A stretch of 64,000 nt of DNA from Microbacterium pygmaeum (GCF_900100885.1 NZ_LT629692.1:3224001-3288000); one strand, 5' to 3'; positions 16,761 to 26,145 are shown, counted from the first letter of the stretch. Numbers and translations: made by a program. The notes: a model not told the origin generated them from the letters alone.

Positions 16761-17897
16761 ATGCCGCCGAGAGTCCTCGTCGATCTGCTCGGGTTCACCG
16801 GCGCGAGGGGCGGCACCGAGACGTACACCCGGGAGATCGTCACACGTCTCCCAAAGTTCCTCCCCGATGCGCAATTCGTCGCGCTGGCGAATCGGACGGC
16901 TCTGGAGCGGGTCGGCGGCTTCTTTCCAGGCGAGGTTCGTGCTGTCAGGTGGGTGGGCGCTGATCGCGTGACGTGGGCGGCGGGTGAGCTCGTCGCGGTG
17001 AACAGAGCCGCACGCGCACTCGACATCGATGTGATCTGGTCGCCCGCGAACTTCGGTCCGATCAGCCGGGCACCGGCTGCGAGGGTGATCACGGCTCATG
17101 ATGTGATCTATCACGAAGCTCGCGGCTCGGGCCTTGCCGGCATCCTCGCGTGGCCGAGCTCGATGTTGATGGAACGGTCGGTCAGGACCGCCGACGCCGT
17201 CATCACCGGCTCGCACGCTGCGGCAGCCGCGTTGGAGTCGCACATCGGCGTGCCGGCGAGCGCGATGTCTGTGATCCCGCACGGCACTCGAAACGGCGTC
17301 GCGCCGGAGGCCCCTTGGGCGCAACTCGCGCCGCTCGGGATCGCTCCGGGACGGCCCCTGGTACTCAGCACCGGAAACAGACTCCCCCATAAGAATTTCG
17401 ATGGCCTCGTGCGGGCGCTAGCGACGATCCGACCCGAGCGGCGCCCCCTTCTGGTGATCACCGGCGGTCGGCGCGACGATCCGCTCGTACCGCTGACTCG
17501 CGACCTTCGCCTCACCGACGACGTGCGCCTGCCCGGGTGGGTGAGCGCGGATCAACTGGAGTCGCTGTACGCCGTCGCAGATCTCTATACATGCCCGTCG
17601 CTGTCCGAGGGTTTCGGCCTGCCAGTGGTCGACGCGATGCGGCGCGGCTGCGTCGTGCTCGCCAACGACGTCCCGGTCTTGCGCGAGGTCGGGGGAACCG
17701 CAGCGCGCTACGCGGATGCGGCGTCGCCTGCCGCATTCGGGCGAGCGATCACGGAAGCACTCGATGCGGCGCCCGATGCGGACCGTCGCGCTCAAGGTCG
17801 CGACTGGTCGGAGCGCTTCACGTGGGAAGAGTCCGCACGTCGCACGGCTGCGGTTCTCACCCAGGCCGCAGCGCTCACGGAGCGCCGTCGTGCCTGA
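16761..17897 (+). CDS. Glycosyltransferase family 4
   Basis: 378 aa. GARGGTETYTREIV is the N-terminal glycine loop, then VITAHDVIYHE, VIPHGTRNGV, STGNRLPHKNFDGLV and a donor-site CPSLSEGFGLPVVDAM, in which the second acidic position is Asp rather than Glu. It lies 3 bp after the membrane GT2, and its 3' end overlaps the flippase gene by 8 bp, so it is part of the 12.4-19.1 kb operon. Probably a mannosyl- or deoxyhexosyltransferase given the downstream gmd genes; this is inference. Confidence 0.85.
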   Translation: MPPRVLVDLLGFTGARGGTETYTREIVTRLPKFLPDAQFVALANRTALERVGGFFPGEVRAVRWVGADRVTWAAGELVAVNRAARALDIDVIWSPANFGPISRAPAARVITAHDVIYHEARGSGLAGILAWPSSMLMERSVRTADAVITGSHAAAAALESHIGVPASAMSVIPHGTRNGVAPEAPWAQLAPLGIAPGRPLVLSTGNRLPHKNFDGLVRALATIRPERRPLLVITGGRRDDPLVPLTRDLRLTDDVRLPGWVSADQLESLYAVADLYTCPSLSEGFGLPVVDAMRRGCVVLANDVPVLREVGGTAARYADAASPAAFGRAITEALDAAPDADRRAQGRDWSERFTWEESARRTAAVLTQAAALTERRRA

Positions 17898-19134
17898 CCC
17901 GTCGCCGTTGTGGAAGCGCCTGGCGGGGTTCACGCTGGTGCCCGCCATCGCCGCGATCTCTCCGCTGCTCGTTCTGCCGATCGTTTCGCGTACCGCAGGT
18001 CCCTCGGGCTGGTCGAGCGCGATCGCCGGGGAAGCCGTGGGGACGGTGGCGGCGATCACCATCGGCTACGGCTGGGCCTCAATCGGCCCGGCATTGGTAT
18101 CGATCGCGAAGGACGATGCGCACCGCGGGTCGATCTACCGAGAATCGATCGTGGTGCGACTCACGATCGCCTTGGCTGCACTGCCGATCATGGGCGTCAT
18201 CTGCTGGCTGATCGCCTCCCCTGGTTCTGAGTGGCTCTCGGTTCTGATGGGACTTCAAGGCGCGCTCATCGCCCTATCCTTCGCCTGGTTCGCCGCAGGA
18301 ACGGGAGACCCCCGCTCGATCATCTTCTTCGATGCGCTTCCGCGCCTTTTGGTCACGATCGTCGCGGCTTTCGTGATCGCCCACATCGGGATCGTCGAGC
18401 TGTACCCGATGGCGGGTATCGCGGTCACACTCATCGGAACCGGCCTGTTCACGGTACGCGTGCTCGCGCGTTACCCCGCTCCGTGGCCGCGAGCTCGCGA
18501 GTTGTCCCGAATGTTTCGCGCGGGGTTCCCCGTCGCTCTCAACGACGTTGCTCTCAGCGCGTACTCGAGCGTGCCTGCGCCGCTCGTGAACGTCACGGCG
18601 ACTCCGATCGAAGCGGCGGGATTCGCATCCGCCGACAAGATGCTCAAGCTCGGGCAGTTCCTTCCGATGACTCTGGCGAACGCGCTGCAGGCATGGATCG
18701 GCGAGGCCCACGGACCCCATCGCCGGCGCAGGATGAGACAGGCGCTCGCCGCGCACGGAGGGTTCGGGCTGCTCGGCGGAATTCTGCTCGCGGTCTTCGG
18801 CTCGTGGGCGAGCCTGATTCTGTTCGGCGCCCAGGCCCAGGCCACCACCGGGGTGCTCATCGCCCTCGGAGTCACGTTCGCACTGTTCTCGTTGCGGACT
18901 TCGATGACCCGGCATGTGCTGTTCCCGGCCGGCGAATCGCGGGCTGTGCTGCGAGCCACACTCGTGGCCACGGCAATCGGGGTACCGGCGATGATCGGTC
19001 TCGGAATCGTCCTCGGACCAATCGGAGCCGCGACCGGCTATGCGCTGACCGAGGGGGCGGCCACCGTTCTGCTGATCCGTCGTTGCGTCGAAGCGATGCG
19101 GCGGCTGGATGCCGCCGCGCCCATCGCGCCCTGA
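17890..19134 (+). CDS. Wzx-like flippase of the MOP superfamily
   Basis: 414 aa from the GTG at 17890, overlapping the upstream GT4 gene by 8 bp. Roughly twelve hydrophobic segments with few charged loops, beginning WKRLAGFTLVPAIAAISPLLVLPIVSRTAG, a Polysacc_synt-type start. Such proteins flip undecaprenyl-diphosphate-linked repeat units outward for polymerisation by Wzy. A Wzy-like fragment lies at the window start. It is probably the last gene of the 12.4 kb operon, since gmd has its own promoter after a 74-bp gap. Confidence 0.78.
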   Translation: MPDPSPLWKRLAGFTLVPAIAAISPLLVLPIVSRTAGPSGWSSAIAGEAVGTVAAITIGYGWASIGPALVSIAKDDAHRGSIYRESIVVRLTIALAALPIMGVICWLIASPGSEWLSVLMGLQGALIALSFAWFAAGTGDPRSIIFFDALPRLLVTIVAAFVIAHIGIVELYPMAGIAVTLIGTGLFTVRVLARYPAPWPRARELSRMFRAGFPVALNDVALSAYSSVPAPLVNVTATPIEAAGFASADKMLKLGQFLPMTLANALQAWIGEAHGPHRRRRMRQALAAHGGFGLLGGILLAVFGSWASLILFGAQAQATTGVLIALGVTFALFSLRTSMTRHVLFPAGESRAVLRATLVATAIGVPAMIGLGIVLGPIGAATGYALTEGAATVLLIRRCVEAMRRLDAAAPIAP

Positions 19135-19177
19135 CACCGGCGCTCGGCGCTCTCCGGGGCTCCCGGACAGCGCCGAC

Positions 19178-19183
19178 TAGGAT
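19178..19183 (+). promoter_or_regulatory. -10 box for gmd
   Basis: TAGGAT at 19178-19183 and a GGAGG ribosome site (19200-19204) precede the ATG at 19209, giving a short leader of about 20 nt. Confidence 0.5.
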
Positions 19184-19208
19184 GTTCAGGGCACTGACTG
19201 GAGGCACT

Positions 19209-20213
19209 ATGACTGACGCGCGACGCGCACTGATCACCGGCATCACGGGCCAGGACGGCGGACATCTCGCCGAACTGCTCCATGGCAAAGGGTACGAGGT
19301 GTACGGGCTCATGCGTGGGCAGAACAACCCTCGCCGCGTCGAGGTCGAGAGCGAGATGCCGTACGTGCGTCTCATCGAGGGCGATCTGATCGATCCCACG
19401 TCCCTCGTACGCGCCGTGGAGACATCCGATCCCCACGAGCTGTACAACCTGGCCGCGATCAGCCATGTGGGGTATTCCTTCAAGAATCCGACGCTGACGG
19501 CCGACGTCACCGCGAAGGGCGTACTCAACGTCCTCGAAGCCGTCCGCATCACCGGTCGCTCGGAGTCGACGAAGGTGTACCAGGCGTCTACGTCTGAGAT
19601 GTTCGGGGGTTTGGACTACAACCGTCCCGGAGCCGGCTACAACGAGAACTCGCTCTTCCATCCGCGCAGCCCGTACGGCGTGGCAAAGCTTTACGGCCAC
19701 TGGATCGCCAAGAACTATCGCGAAAGCTACGGCATGTTCGTCTCGTGCGGCATCCTTTTCAATCATGAAGGCGAACGCCGCGGCGTAGAGTTCGTCACCC
19801 GCAAAATCACCCACGCGGTCGCCCGCATCAAGTTGGGAATGCAGTCCAATATCGAGCTGGGTGATCTGTGGCCCAAGCGAGACTGGGGGTACGCGGGAGA
19901 TTTCGTCGAGGGTATGTGGCGGATGCTGCAGCACGACGTGCCGGACGATTTCGTGCTCGCCACCGGTGAGACGCACTCCATCGAAGAGTTCCTCACGCTC
20001 GCCTTCGCCGAGATCGGCATCGACGACTGGCGCCCGTACGTCGTTCAGAACCCCGCCTACATGCGTCCGGCAGAAGTCGACATCCTGCTCGGTGATCCCA
20101 CCAAGGCGGAGGATGTCCTCGGGTGGAGGCGCGCGGTCGACTTCCCCGGACTGGTGAGGCGCATGGTTGCCCACGATCTGCGCCTGGCGGAGGCCCAGCG
20201 CGCGTCCGCATGA
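19209..20213 (+). CDS. gmd: GDP-mannose 4,6-dehydratase
   Basis: 334 aa, the usual length. The NADP-binding GITGQDGGHLAELL, then YNLAAISHVGYSF, the active-site STSEMFGG (Thr/Glu), the YGVAKLYGHW Tyr-Lys pair, LFNHEGERRGVEFVTRKI and RDWGYAGDFVEGMW are all diagnostic of Gmd. It converts GDP-D-mannose to GDP-4-keto-6-deoxy-D-mannose in the cytosol. The following gene overlaps by 4 bp and should reduce this product. GDP-mannose supply may draw on the phosphohexomutase at 60212-61891. Confidence 0.95.
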   Translation: MTDARRALITGITGQDGGHLAELLHGKGYEVYGLMRGQNNPRRVEVESEMPYVRLIEGDLIDPTSLVRAVETSDPHELYNLAAISHVGYSFKNPTLTADVTAKGVLNVLEAVRITGRSESTKVYQASTSEMFGGLDYNRPGAGYNENSLFHPRSPYGVAKLYGHWIAKNYRESYGMFVSCGILFNHEGERRGVEFVTRKITHAVARIKLGMQSNIELGDLWPKRDWGYAGDFVEGMWRMLQHDVPDDFVLATGETHSIEEFLTLAFAEIGIDDWRPYVVQNPAYMRPAEVDILLGDPTKAEDVLGWRRAVDFPGLVRRMVAHDLRLAEAQRASA

Positions 20214-21124
20214 CACGTCGACTGATCGTCACCGGCGTCGACGGCTTCGTCGGTCGCCACCTCGCGCGGCTCGGCGCCGACGCCGGCTTTGAAGTCTTCG
20301 GCGTCTCGCGAACGAAGTCTCCCGACAGATCACTCGGCGCGAACCTGAGCGGGTATGCGAGCGCCGATCTGCGTGAGCGATGGCCCGCGGATGCCCCAAG
20401 CGATGCTGTCGTCGTACATCTCGCGGGTCTCGCTGCAGTGGGAGCATCCTTCGACCGCCCTCAGGACTACCTCGCGGGCAATAGCGCGATGATCACGACG
20501 ATGTGCGAGGCCCGGCTTGCGCAGCGAGCAACCGGTCGGGTCGTGGGAGTCAGCACGGGGGCGGTGTATGCCAACGACGGCCAGCGTGTCGCGACGAGCG
20601 AGAACGACGACGTCGCCTTCAGCTCGCCGTACGTCGTGAGCAAAGTCCTCGTCGAGAATCAGTTCGCCTACTACCGAGCGCGCGGGCTGAACAGCGTGAT
20701 CGCCCGTCCCTTCAATCACATTGGACCTGGTCAGGGACCGGGATTCCTCGTTCCCGACCTGCTTCGGCAACTCCGTGACCTCGGGTCAGGTCAGCCGCTC
20801 CACGTCGGCAACCTGTCTACGGCCCGCGACTACACGGATGTCCGGGATGTGGCGCGTGCATACCTCGCGCTGGCGGCAGCCGACCATCTCCCGCACACTC
20901 TCTACAACGTCGCGTCGGGAGTTGCCCGCACGGGACGAGAGCTCTTATCGAAGCTTTGCGACGCCGTCGGCATTCCCGTACCGCCGCTCGAAGTCGACGC
21001 TAGCCGGATCCGCGCCGCCGATCCGGCGCGAATCGTCGGCGACGCGACCCGTCTGCGCGACGACCTCGGCTGGGCGCCGCGGATCCCGTTTTCGCAGACG
21101 ATCGCCGACACGATCGACGACTGA
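20210..21124 (+). CDS. rmd: GDP-4-keto-6-deoxy-D-mannose reductase-like SDR
   Basis: 304 aa, starting at an ATGA overlap with gmd. GVDGFVGRHLARLG is the NAD(P) loop, then VVHLAGLAAVGASF, STGAVYA, a SPYVVSKVLVE Tyr-Lys site and RPFNHIGPGQGPGFLVPDL. The last of these closely matches Rmd enzymes that make GDP-D-rhamnose. Fucose-synthase-type (WcaG) enzymes are also epimerases and are generally longer with different motifs, so GDP-D-rhamnose is the favoured product; GDP-6-deoxytalose cannot be excluded. It would provide a D-rhamnose donor alongside the L-rhamnose made by the rml genes. Confidence 0.83.
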   Translation: MTRRLIVTGVDGFVGRHLARLGADAGFEVFGVSRTKSPDRSLGANLSGYASADLRERWPADAPSDAVVVHLAGLAAVGASFDRPQDYLAGNSAMITTMCEARLAQRATGRVVGVSTGAVYANDGQRVATSENDDVAFSSPYVVSKVLVENQFAYYRARGLNSVIARPFNHIGPGQGPGFLVPDLLRQLRDLGSGQPLHVGNLSTARDYTDVRDVARAYLALAAADHLPHTLYNVASGVARTGRELLSKLCDAVGIPVPPLEVDASRIRAADPARIVGDATRLRDDLGWAPRIPFSQTIADTIDD

Positions 21125-21148
21125 GGCCGCCGCCGAACGAGCAGGTCT

Positions 21149-22396
21149 TCAGGATTGTGCGCCGCGCGTATCCGCGCGCACACGCGTGAGCAAACCGTAA
21201 GTCTGTACCGCGAGACCGGCAAGGGGGCCGCCCAAGAGCGCTGTCGTCAGACGCTGATCGAAGGGAAGCGGTAGAAGAAGCAGTAGGACTGTGACGATTG
21301 CGGCGATGATCCACCCCGCGGCGTAGAAGCCGTGATGCGAGCGCACGAGCAGGGCTGGCCCTGCGACACTCATCAGCCCGACCAGACCCGCACTCGCCAC
21401 GATAGCCCCAGCCATTCCGGCGGTGATGGTATAGCGGCCGTCGGAGATCGCCGCGATGAGAGGGGGCCCGATCCAGAGCGCGACGAGCGACAGCACGCCG
21501 ACCACGGCCGCGGCCACCGCCACGAGAATCGCGAGGCGACGCAGGAGCGTGTCTCCAGCGTGGCGCAAGACCGAGATCATGTAGCTCTGGAGGGCCAGGA
21601 GCGGGATGACGATGGGCGCTCGGGTGATTGTGATTGCCAGAACGTGAGCGGCGAGTTCCGGCGCCGGAACGGCCGGTGAAGTCACCTTGAGCAGGACGGG
21701 CAGTCCTGATACGAGCAGGCCGGTCGCCGCTGCCGCACCCATCGTGCGCAGAGTGTTGAACGCCAGGTCCTGATACCCTACATCGAGCTGGAACCTGCCG
21801 ACGATGCGCCGGCGAACCGTGAGCCACGTCGCGCCGAACGCGATGATGAATGGCGCAGAGACCAGCAGAACGATCCAGCCAGGTGACAGGTGTAGCGCGA
21901 ACCCGGTGACCACCAGAACCGCTCGAACCAGCGCGTCCACGATGGTGATCATGGCTACGCCTCGCCACACTTGAAGGCCGTACATCACGCCGGATAGCAC
22001 CACCATGAAGAGGTATCCGATCAGGCCGATCGTCAGGCTCCCGACGAGGCTGAGCATCGGTACGGTAGTCAGCTGCGACGAGAAAACGATCCCGATCACG
22101 ACTGCGGCGACAGCCAGGATGCCGGCGAAGACGACGGTGGCGTTCCGCAACGCAGGTGGCCGATGCGCGGGCTCCGCCGGGTGCGCAGCTCGCGTCACTT
22201 CCTGCTGGATTCCGGTCAGCGCCGAGCCGCAGAGGTACAGCGTCGCCCAGTAGACCGAGAACGCGACGTACGAGTCTGCCGTGGGCAACATCCGAGGGGC
22301 GAGAAGCTGGATGGCGTAACCGACCACACCGGCGACCGCTGTCGCCAGGAGGACCGCTACGAGACCTCGCTTGGCGGACTCAGTCGCGCTCGTCAT
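21149..22396 (-). CDS. Flippase-like membrane protein (MOP superfamily), second copy
   Basis: 415 aa from the ATG at 22396. A start 16 codons earlier (22444) would overlap the previous gene far more. About twelve hydrophobic helices, starting KRGLVAVLLATAVAGVVGYAIQLLAPRMLP and ending in an Arg-rich tail. It belongs to the polysaccharide-flippase type but is divergent from the flippase at 17890-19134. It is last in a minus-strand operon with the DUF2304 and GT2 genes. It may flip a different lipid-linked intermediate. Confidence 0.72.
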   Translation of the reverse strand: MTSATESAKRGLVAVLLATAVAGVVGYAIQLLAPRMLPTADSYVAFSVYWATLYLCGSALTGIQQEVTRAAHPAEPAHRPPALRNATVVFAGILAVAAVVIGIVFSSQLTTVPMLSLVGSLTIGLIGYLFMVVLSGVMYGLQVWRGVAMITIVDALVRAVLVVTGFALHLSPGWIVLLVSAPFIIAFGATWLTVRRRIVGRFQLDVGYQDLAFNTLRTMGAAAATGLLVSGLPVLLKVTSPAVPAPELAAHVLAITITRAPIVIPLLALQSYMISVLRHAGDTLLRRLAILVAVAAAVVGVLSLVALWIGPPLIAAISDGRYTITAGMAGAIVASAGLVGLMSVAGPALLVRSHHGFYAAGWIIAAIVTVLLLLLPLPFDQRLTTALLGGPLAGLAVQTYGLLTRVRADTRGAQS

Positions 22397-22799
22397 CCGC
22401 GACTGCGCCCCGTTCCTCTTCCGTAGATCCGTGCTCTGGGCCAACTCCCGATGCGGCCGCGGCCGCTCGGATGTCCTCCAGGTCCGCGCGCAGAATCGCG
22501 ACGTCTTCCGCGAGCCGACGCACTTCGTCCTCAGCGTGCGACAACTCCCACGACAGGTGTAGTGCTACCCCGACCAGCAGCACGATCGCGAGCGCGAAGA
22601 TGAGATTGGACGGAACGGCGACGCCAAAGAGGTTTGAAAGCCCGACCAGGAGTGAAGGGAAAAGAGCGAGGATCAGGATCGCCAGTCCGATGACGATCCA
22701 CAGCACCGCATACTTCTCGCGCAGGCTCCGCCGCAGGAGAAGGCCCACGATGAGGGCCAGGACCAGGAGGGCGAAGATGATGCCCGCGGCGACGATCAT
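22380..22799 (-). CDS. DUF2304 small membrane protein
   Basis: 139 aa. Three hydrophobic segments (about 4-22, 31-52, 64-84), the LREKYAVLWIVIGLAILIL block that marks DUF2304, then a charged helical tail (about 88-139, HAEDEVRRLAEDVAILRADL) likely forming a coiled coil. DUF2304 proteins usually accompany a dolichol-phosphate-type GT2, as here (4-bp overlap with 22796-23530), and may anchor or activate it. Confidence 0.88.
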   Translation of the reverse strand: MIVAAGIIFALLVLALIVGLLLRRSLREKYAVLWIVIGLAILILALFPSLLVGLSNLFGVAVPSNLIFALAIVLLVGVALHLSWELSHAEDEVRRLAEDVAILRADLEDIRAAAAASGVGPEHGSTEEERGAVADDERD

Positions 22800-23530
22800 G
22801 CGGAGGCCTCGTTCGCCCGACGAGTTCCGCGCAAGAGAGCCAGGGAGAGTGCGAAAACCGAACGGAGCAGATAGACGCTCGCGCCGAGAGGGTTCTGACT
22901 CGGCTTGCCATGGACCCGTTCTCGCATCGCCACCGGCACTTGCACGACGGTGAGGCCCGCGTGCAGGGCACTCACCAGGGAATCGACCGTATCGCCGAGA
23001 TACTCAGCGGGGTAGTAACGGACATACTGATCGATGGCTCGACGGTTCGCCGCGCGGAAGCCGCTCGTCACATCTGTGAGCCTCGTCCTGGCCACACGAC
23101 TCACCACGCTCGCGAGGAAGATCATCGCCCACCTGCGAGGTCCGCCGACCGCGTAGTCTCCGACGTCGGCGAACCGCGCACCGATCGAGATGTCTGCGGT
23201 CGCGAGACCGTCCAGCACTCTGGCGATGTCCTCGGGATTGTGCTGACCATCCGCGTCGACCTGTATCGCGTATTGGTAGCCGTGCCGCTGCGCATACGTG
23301 AAGCCGGTCCGCATCGCTCCGCCGACGCCGATGTTGAATGCGAGCGGCAGAACTCGGGCACCTGCAGCGCGCGCCTGCGCGCCGGTCTGATCGGTCGAGC
23401 CGTCATCGACAACGACCACGTCGTACGGCTCGTCGCATGCAAGAATTTCGCGGATGGTGGTCCCGACGTTCGCCGCCTCGTTCCATGCGGGAACGATCAC
23501 GAGAATCCTTTCGGCATCGACGGCGGGCAT
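22796..23530 (-). CDS. Polyprenyl-phosphate GT2 (DPM-synthase-like)
   Basis: 244 aa. VIVPAWNEAANVGTTI, VVVDDGSTDQT, NIGVGGAMRTGF, QVDADGQHNPED (the DAD metal motif) and DVTSGFRAANRRAI are all characteristic of the DPG_synthase group. It has no membrane tail; the overlapping DUF2304 protein probably provides the membrane anchor. Its ATG is six bases from a TAGCCT -10 box, so the operon likely starts here. The product is probably an undecaprenyl-phosphate sugar. Confidence 0.9.
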   Translation of the reverse strand: MPAVDAERILVIVPAWNEAANVGTTIREILACDEPYDVVVVDDGSTDQTGAQARAAGARVLPLAFNIGVGGAMRTGFTYAQRHGYQYAIQVDADGQHNPEDIARVLDGLATADISIGARFADVGDYAVGGPRRWAMIFLASVVSRVARTRLTDVTSGFRAANRRAIDQYVRYYPAEYLGDTVDSLVSALHAGLTVVQVPVAMRERVHGKPSQNPLGASVYLLRSVFALSLALLRGTRRANEASA

Positions 23531-23536
23531 TCGTCC

Positions 23537-23542
23537 AGGCTA
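23537..23542 (-). promoter_or_regulatory. -10 box for the GT2-DUF2304-flippase operon, leaderless
   Basis: TAGCCT on minus ends six bases before the ATG at 23530. Confidence 0.5.
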
Positions 23543-23646
23543 CCGTGCACGTGCGCAGGCCCCGTCACGGCACGCGTCGTCGACCGGCTGTGACCGCGCT
23601 CGATCGACGCGCAGTCGGCGATGCAGAGCCAGCGAGAGCCGCCGAT

Positions 23647-23652
23647 TAGGAT
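23647..23652 (+). promoter_or_regulatory. -10 box for the DUF2142 gene, leaderless
   Basis: TAGGAT ends six bases before the ATG at 23659. Confidence 0.55.
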
Positions 23653-23658
23653 TCAGGG

Positions 23659-25269
23659 ATGACCACCCGGAAGACCGCCGTCGGCCACCGGATCGCCTGG
23701 ATCGCCGTTCCGTTCCTGCTCCTGCTCACACTCGTCGCTTGGGCATTCGCGTCGCCGTTGGGGGCGAGTCCCGACGACGATTTCCACATGCCGTCGATCT
23801 GGTGCGGTCTGGGCGAGAAGCCCGGGATGTGCGAGTTGACGGACGATCCGTTGACACGTGTCGTCCCGGCATCGCTCACAAACGCGAGCTGCTTCGCTTT
23901 CCACCCGGACCAGAGCGCTGACTGCTGGGATCCGTCGCTGGTGAGCCTCGTGGAAACCGAACGTCTGAACACCGGTCAATATCCGGCGGTCTTCTACGCG
24001 ACAATGGGTCTGTTCGCGTCAAACGACGTGCAGACCTCTGTGCTCCTGATGCGCATCTTCAACTCCGCTCTTGCGGTTGGAGTGATCACCGCGGTGTTCT
24101 GGGCCCTCCCGCGACGCCTTCGGGCGGTGCCCGTCGCGGCTGCGCTGGGAGCGAGCGTACCCCTCGGACTGTTCATCATTCCGTCGGTGAACCCATCGTC
24201 GTGGGCATTCCTCTCCGCGGTGACGGTATTCGCCTCTCTCCTGGGCGCCGTTGAATCCACAGGCCGCCGGCGCTGGGTTCTCTCTGCGCTGGCGCTTGCA
24301 GGCGCGCTGATCGGTGCAGGCGCCCGAGCGGATGCCGCTGCATACACCGTGCTGGCGATTCTCGTCGTCGCGGTGATGGGCGCTCGTCTGCAGAGACGAC
24401 TCTTGATCCCGGCGGTGACCGCAGTCCTGATCTGTGTGCTCTCGCTCGTCCTGTACCTTTCGGCGAGTCAGGGTGGCGCGCTCATCTCCGGTCTCCCGGG
24501 CATCACCGAGCCGCTCACCGTCGGCGACCTCGTCGCGAACCTTCTCAACATTCCTTCCCTGTGGAGCGGCGCTCTGGGCGGATGGTCACTCGGCTGGCTG
24601 GACACGCCGTTGCCGTCCGTGGTCGAGTTCTTCTCGCTCGTCGTCGCCGGAGGCGTCATCTTCGTGGGCACCCGATCCGTGAGCCTCCGTCGATGGCTCG
24701 CCATCGGGATCGCGGGCGGGGCGCTGTGGCTCGTGCCGTTCGTTCTTCTCGCGCGCTCGAATGCGGTCGTCGGCGAGCAGATCCAGCCGCGCTACATCCT
24801 TCCGCTTCTCGTTCTCTTCCTCGCGGCGGTTTCAGCTGCTGACGGAGGCTGGCGGTGGTGGCGTGGTCCTCGACTGGCAATCGCCGCGGCGTTGCTCGCA
24901 GTGGCGGGCTCGGTCGCGTTGCACACGAATATCCGTCGGTACACGACTGGCCTCGACGACATGGCCATCGACCCGGGTTATCAGTCTGAGTGGTGGTGGA
25001 CCAACATCCCGCCGGCCGGAGTCGTGTGGGTTGTCGGTTCCATCTCTTTTGCTGGCGCGCTGGCATTGTTGTGCTTCGTCAGTTGGCGAGCCGGCGTGAC
25101 GGCCGGTGCGCGGGATGCAGGGGGCGCTGACATTTCCTCCGACGATTCGGTTGAACGGGGCCGGGGCGGTTCGCCGACCCCACCGACTGAGAACCTGCGG
25201 TCAGGAACCGGCGGTGCGGCGTCGCGGAACCCACCCGCGAAGCCGCCGAGCGATCCGCTGCAGGTCTGA
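23659..25269 (+). CDS. DUF2142 family membrane protein
   Basis: 536 aa. One N-terminal span, then an extracytoplasmic loop with SPDDDFHMPSIWCG and several Cys (about residues 35-90), then about ten spans and a conserved QPRYILPLLVLF motif near the last third. This is the DUF2142 pattern, a GT-C-like group found in polysaccharide loci. The final roughly 45 residues are hydrophilic, low in complexity, and lie antisense to the end of the convergent GT2 gene (69-bp overlap), so they are probably a run-on tail. Likely uses a polyprenyl-phosphate sugar from one of the nearby GT2 enzymes; inferred. Confidence 0.8.
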   Translation: MTTRKTAVGHRIAWIAVPFLLLLTLVAWAFASPLGASPDDDFHMPSIWCGLGEKPGMCELTDDPLTRVVPASLTNASCFAFHPDQSADCWDPSLVSLVETERLNTGQYPAVFYATMGLFASNDVQTSVLLMRIFNSALAVGVITAVFWALPRRLRAVPVAAALGASVPLGLFIIPSVNPSSWAFLSAVTVFASLLGAVESTGRRRWVLSALALAGALIGAGARADAAAYTVLAILVVAVMGARLQRRLLIPAVTAVLICVLSLVLYLSASQGGALISGLPGITEPLTVGDLVANLLNIPSLWSGALGGWSLGWLDTPLPSVVEFFSLVVAGGVIFVGTRSVSLRRWLAIGIAGGALWLVPFVLLARSNAVVGEQIQPRYILPLLVLFLAAVSAADGGWRWWRGPRLAIAAALLAVAGSVALHTNIRRYTTGLDDMAIDPGYQSEWWWTNIPPAGVVWVVGSISFAGALALLCFVSWRAGVTAGARDAGGADISSDDSVERGRGGSPTPPTENLRSGTGGAASRNPPAKPPSDPLQV

Positions 25270-26145
25270 GGGACGCTTGTCCAGCTCGCGGCCCAATTCC
25301 TCACGAAGCACGTCGCGTACTGCGTCGCGGACAGCGCCGTCGATGTAGTCGGTCAGGTAGAGCGCGAGACCTGGTCCGTGGGCCGCAGCGTACTCGCGGA
25401 GCGCCTCGTCGCGAATCAGCCGATCGAAAGCGACGTGGTCGTGCGCCAGGGTGAACATGCTGTTGCCGAGTGCTCCGTCAACGCCGATGCGCTGCATCCA
25501 GAACGCCAGGGGTGGCCCGTCCAGGAACCCGATACTGTGGCCGATGGCCGTTCGGAGGTTGAACTCCCAGTCCTCAGCTGCATGGATGTCCTCTCGGTAG
25601 AGACCGACTTCATCGTGCAGCTTGCGACGATAGAGGTACGCGATCGGCACGAATCGGTTGACGGCGAGAAGGTCCGAGTACAGGATCTCGTGCACATCCG
25701 ACCAGAAGGGTGCCCGCCCGACCTCGGCAAATCCTCCGTCCGCCCGCTGCTCTTCGTAGACGATCTCGGTTCTCGCTGCGACGCCGATGTCCGCCGGGTG
25801 TGCGTCCAGCCACCCGACAGTGCGCGCGAGAAACGCCGGATGCCAGAGGTCGTCATCGTCGTGGAGTACGACGAATTCCGTGCCAAGCCCGGTCACACCT
25901 TGGTTGGCCGCGGCTGACCTCCCGAGCGACGTCGGATTGTGATTCACCTGGATCCGCCCGCGCACCTCCGGTGCGAGGGCGGCGACGGCAGCATCCACAG
26001 TCCCACCGTCGCCACCGTCGTTCACGATGAGGACGGCCCAATCGGCGTAGTCCTGAGCAGCGATGTCGTCCAGGGCACGGGTCAACAGCCCGGGCCGGTT
26101 CTTTGTGCGGACGACGATTCCGACGCGAGCAAGGCTCTCTGGCAC
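25201..26145 (-). CDS. Glycosyltransferase family 2
   Basis: 314 aa. VGIVVRTKNRPGLLTRALDD, NDGGDGGT, GRSAAANQGV, VVLHDDDDLW (DxD site), RRKLHDEVGLY and AAEDWEFNLR form a complete GT-A domain. The C-terminal helical region is basic. The GTG at 26145 is preceded by GGAGGAGGA with a five-base gap, which fixes the start; the longer frame upstream is spurious. It is convergent with and overlaps the DUF2142 gene, and divergent from the large GT at 26225. The substrate is unknown. Confidence 0.83.
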   Translation of the reverse strand: MPESLARVGIVVRTKNRPGLLTRALDDIAAQDYADWAVLIVNDGGDGGTVDAAVAALAPEVRGRIQVNHNPTSLGRSAAANQGVTGLGTEFVVLHDDDDLWHPAFLARTVGWLDAHPADIGVAARTEIVYEEQRADGGFAEVGRAPFWSDVHEILYSDLLAVNRFVPIAYLYRRKLHDEVGLYREDIHAAEDWEFNLRTAIGHSIGFLDGPPLAFWMQRIGVDGALGNSMFTLAHDHVAFDRLIRDEALREYAAAHGPGLALYLTDYIDGAVRDAVRDVLREELGRELDKRPSDLQRIARRLRGWVPRRRTAGS

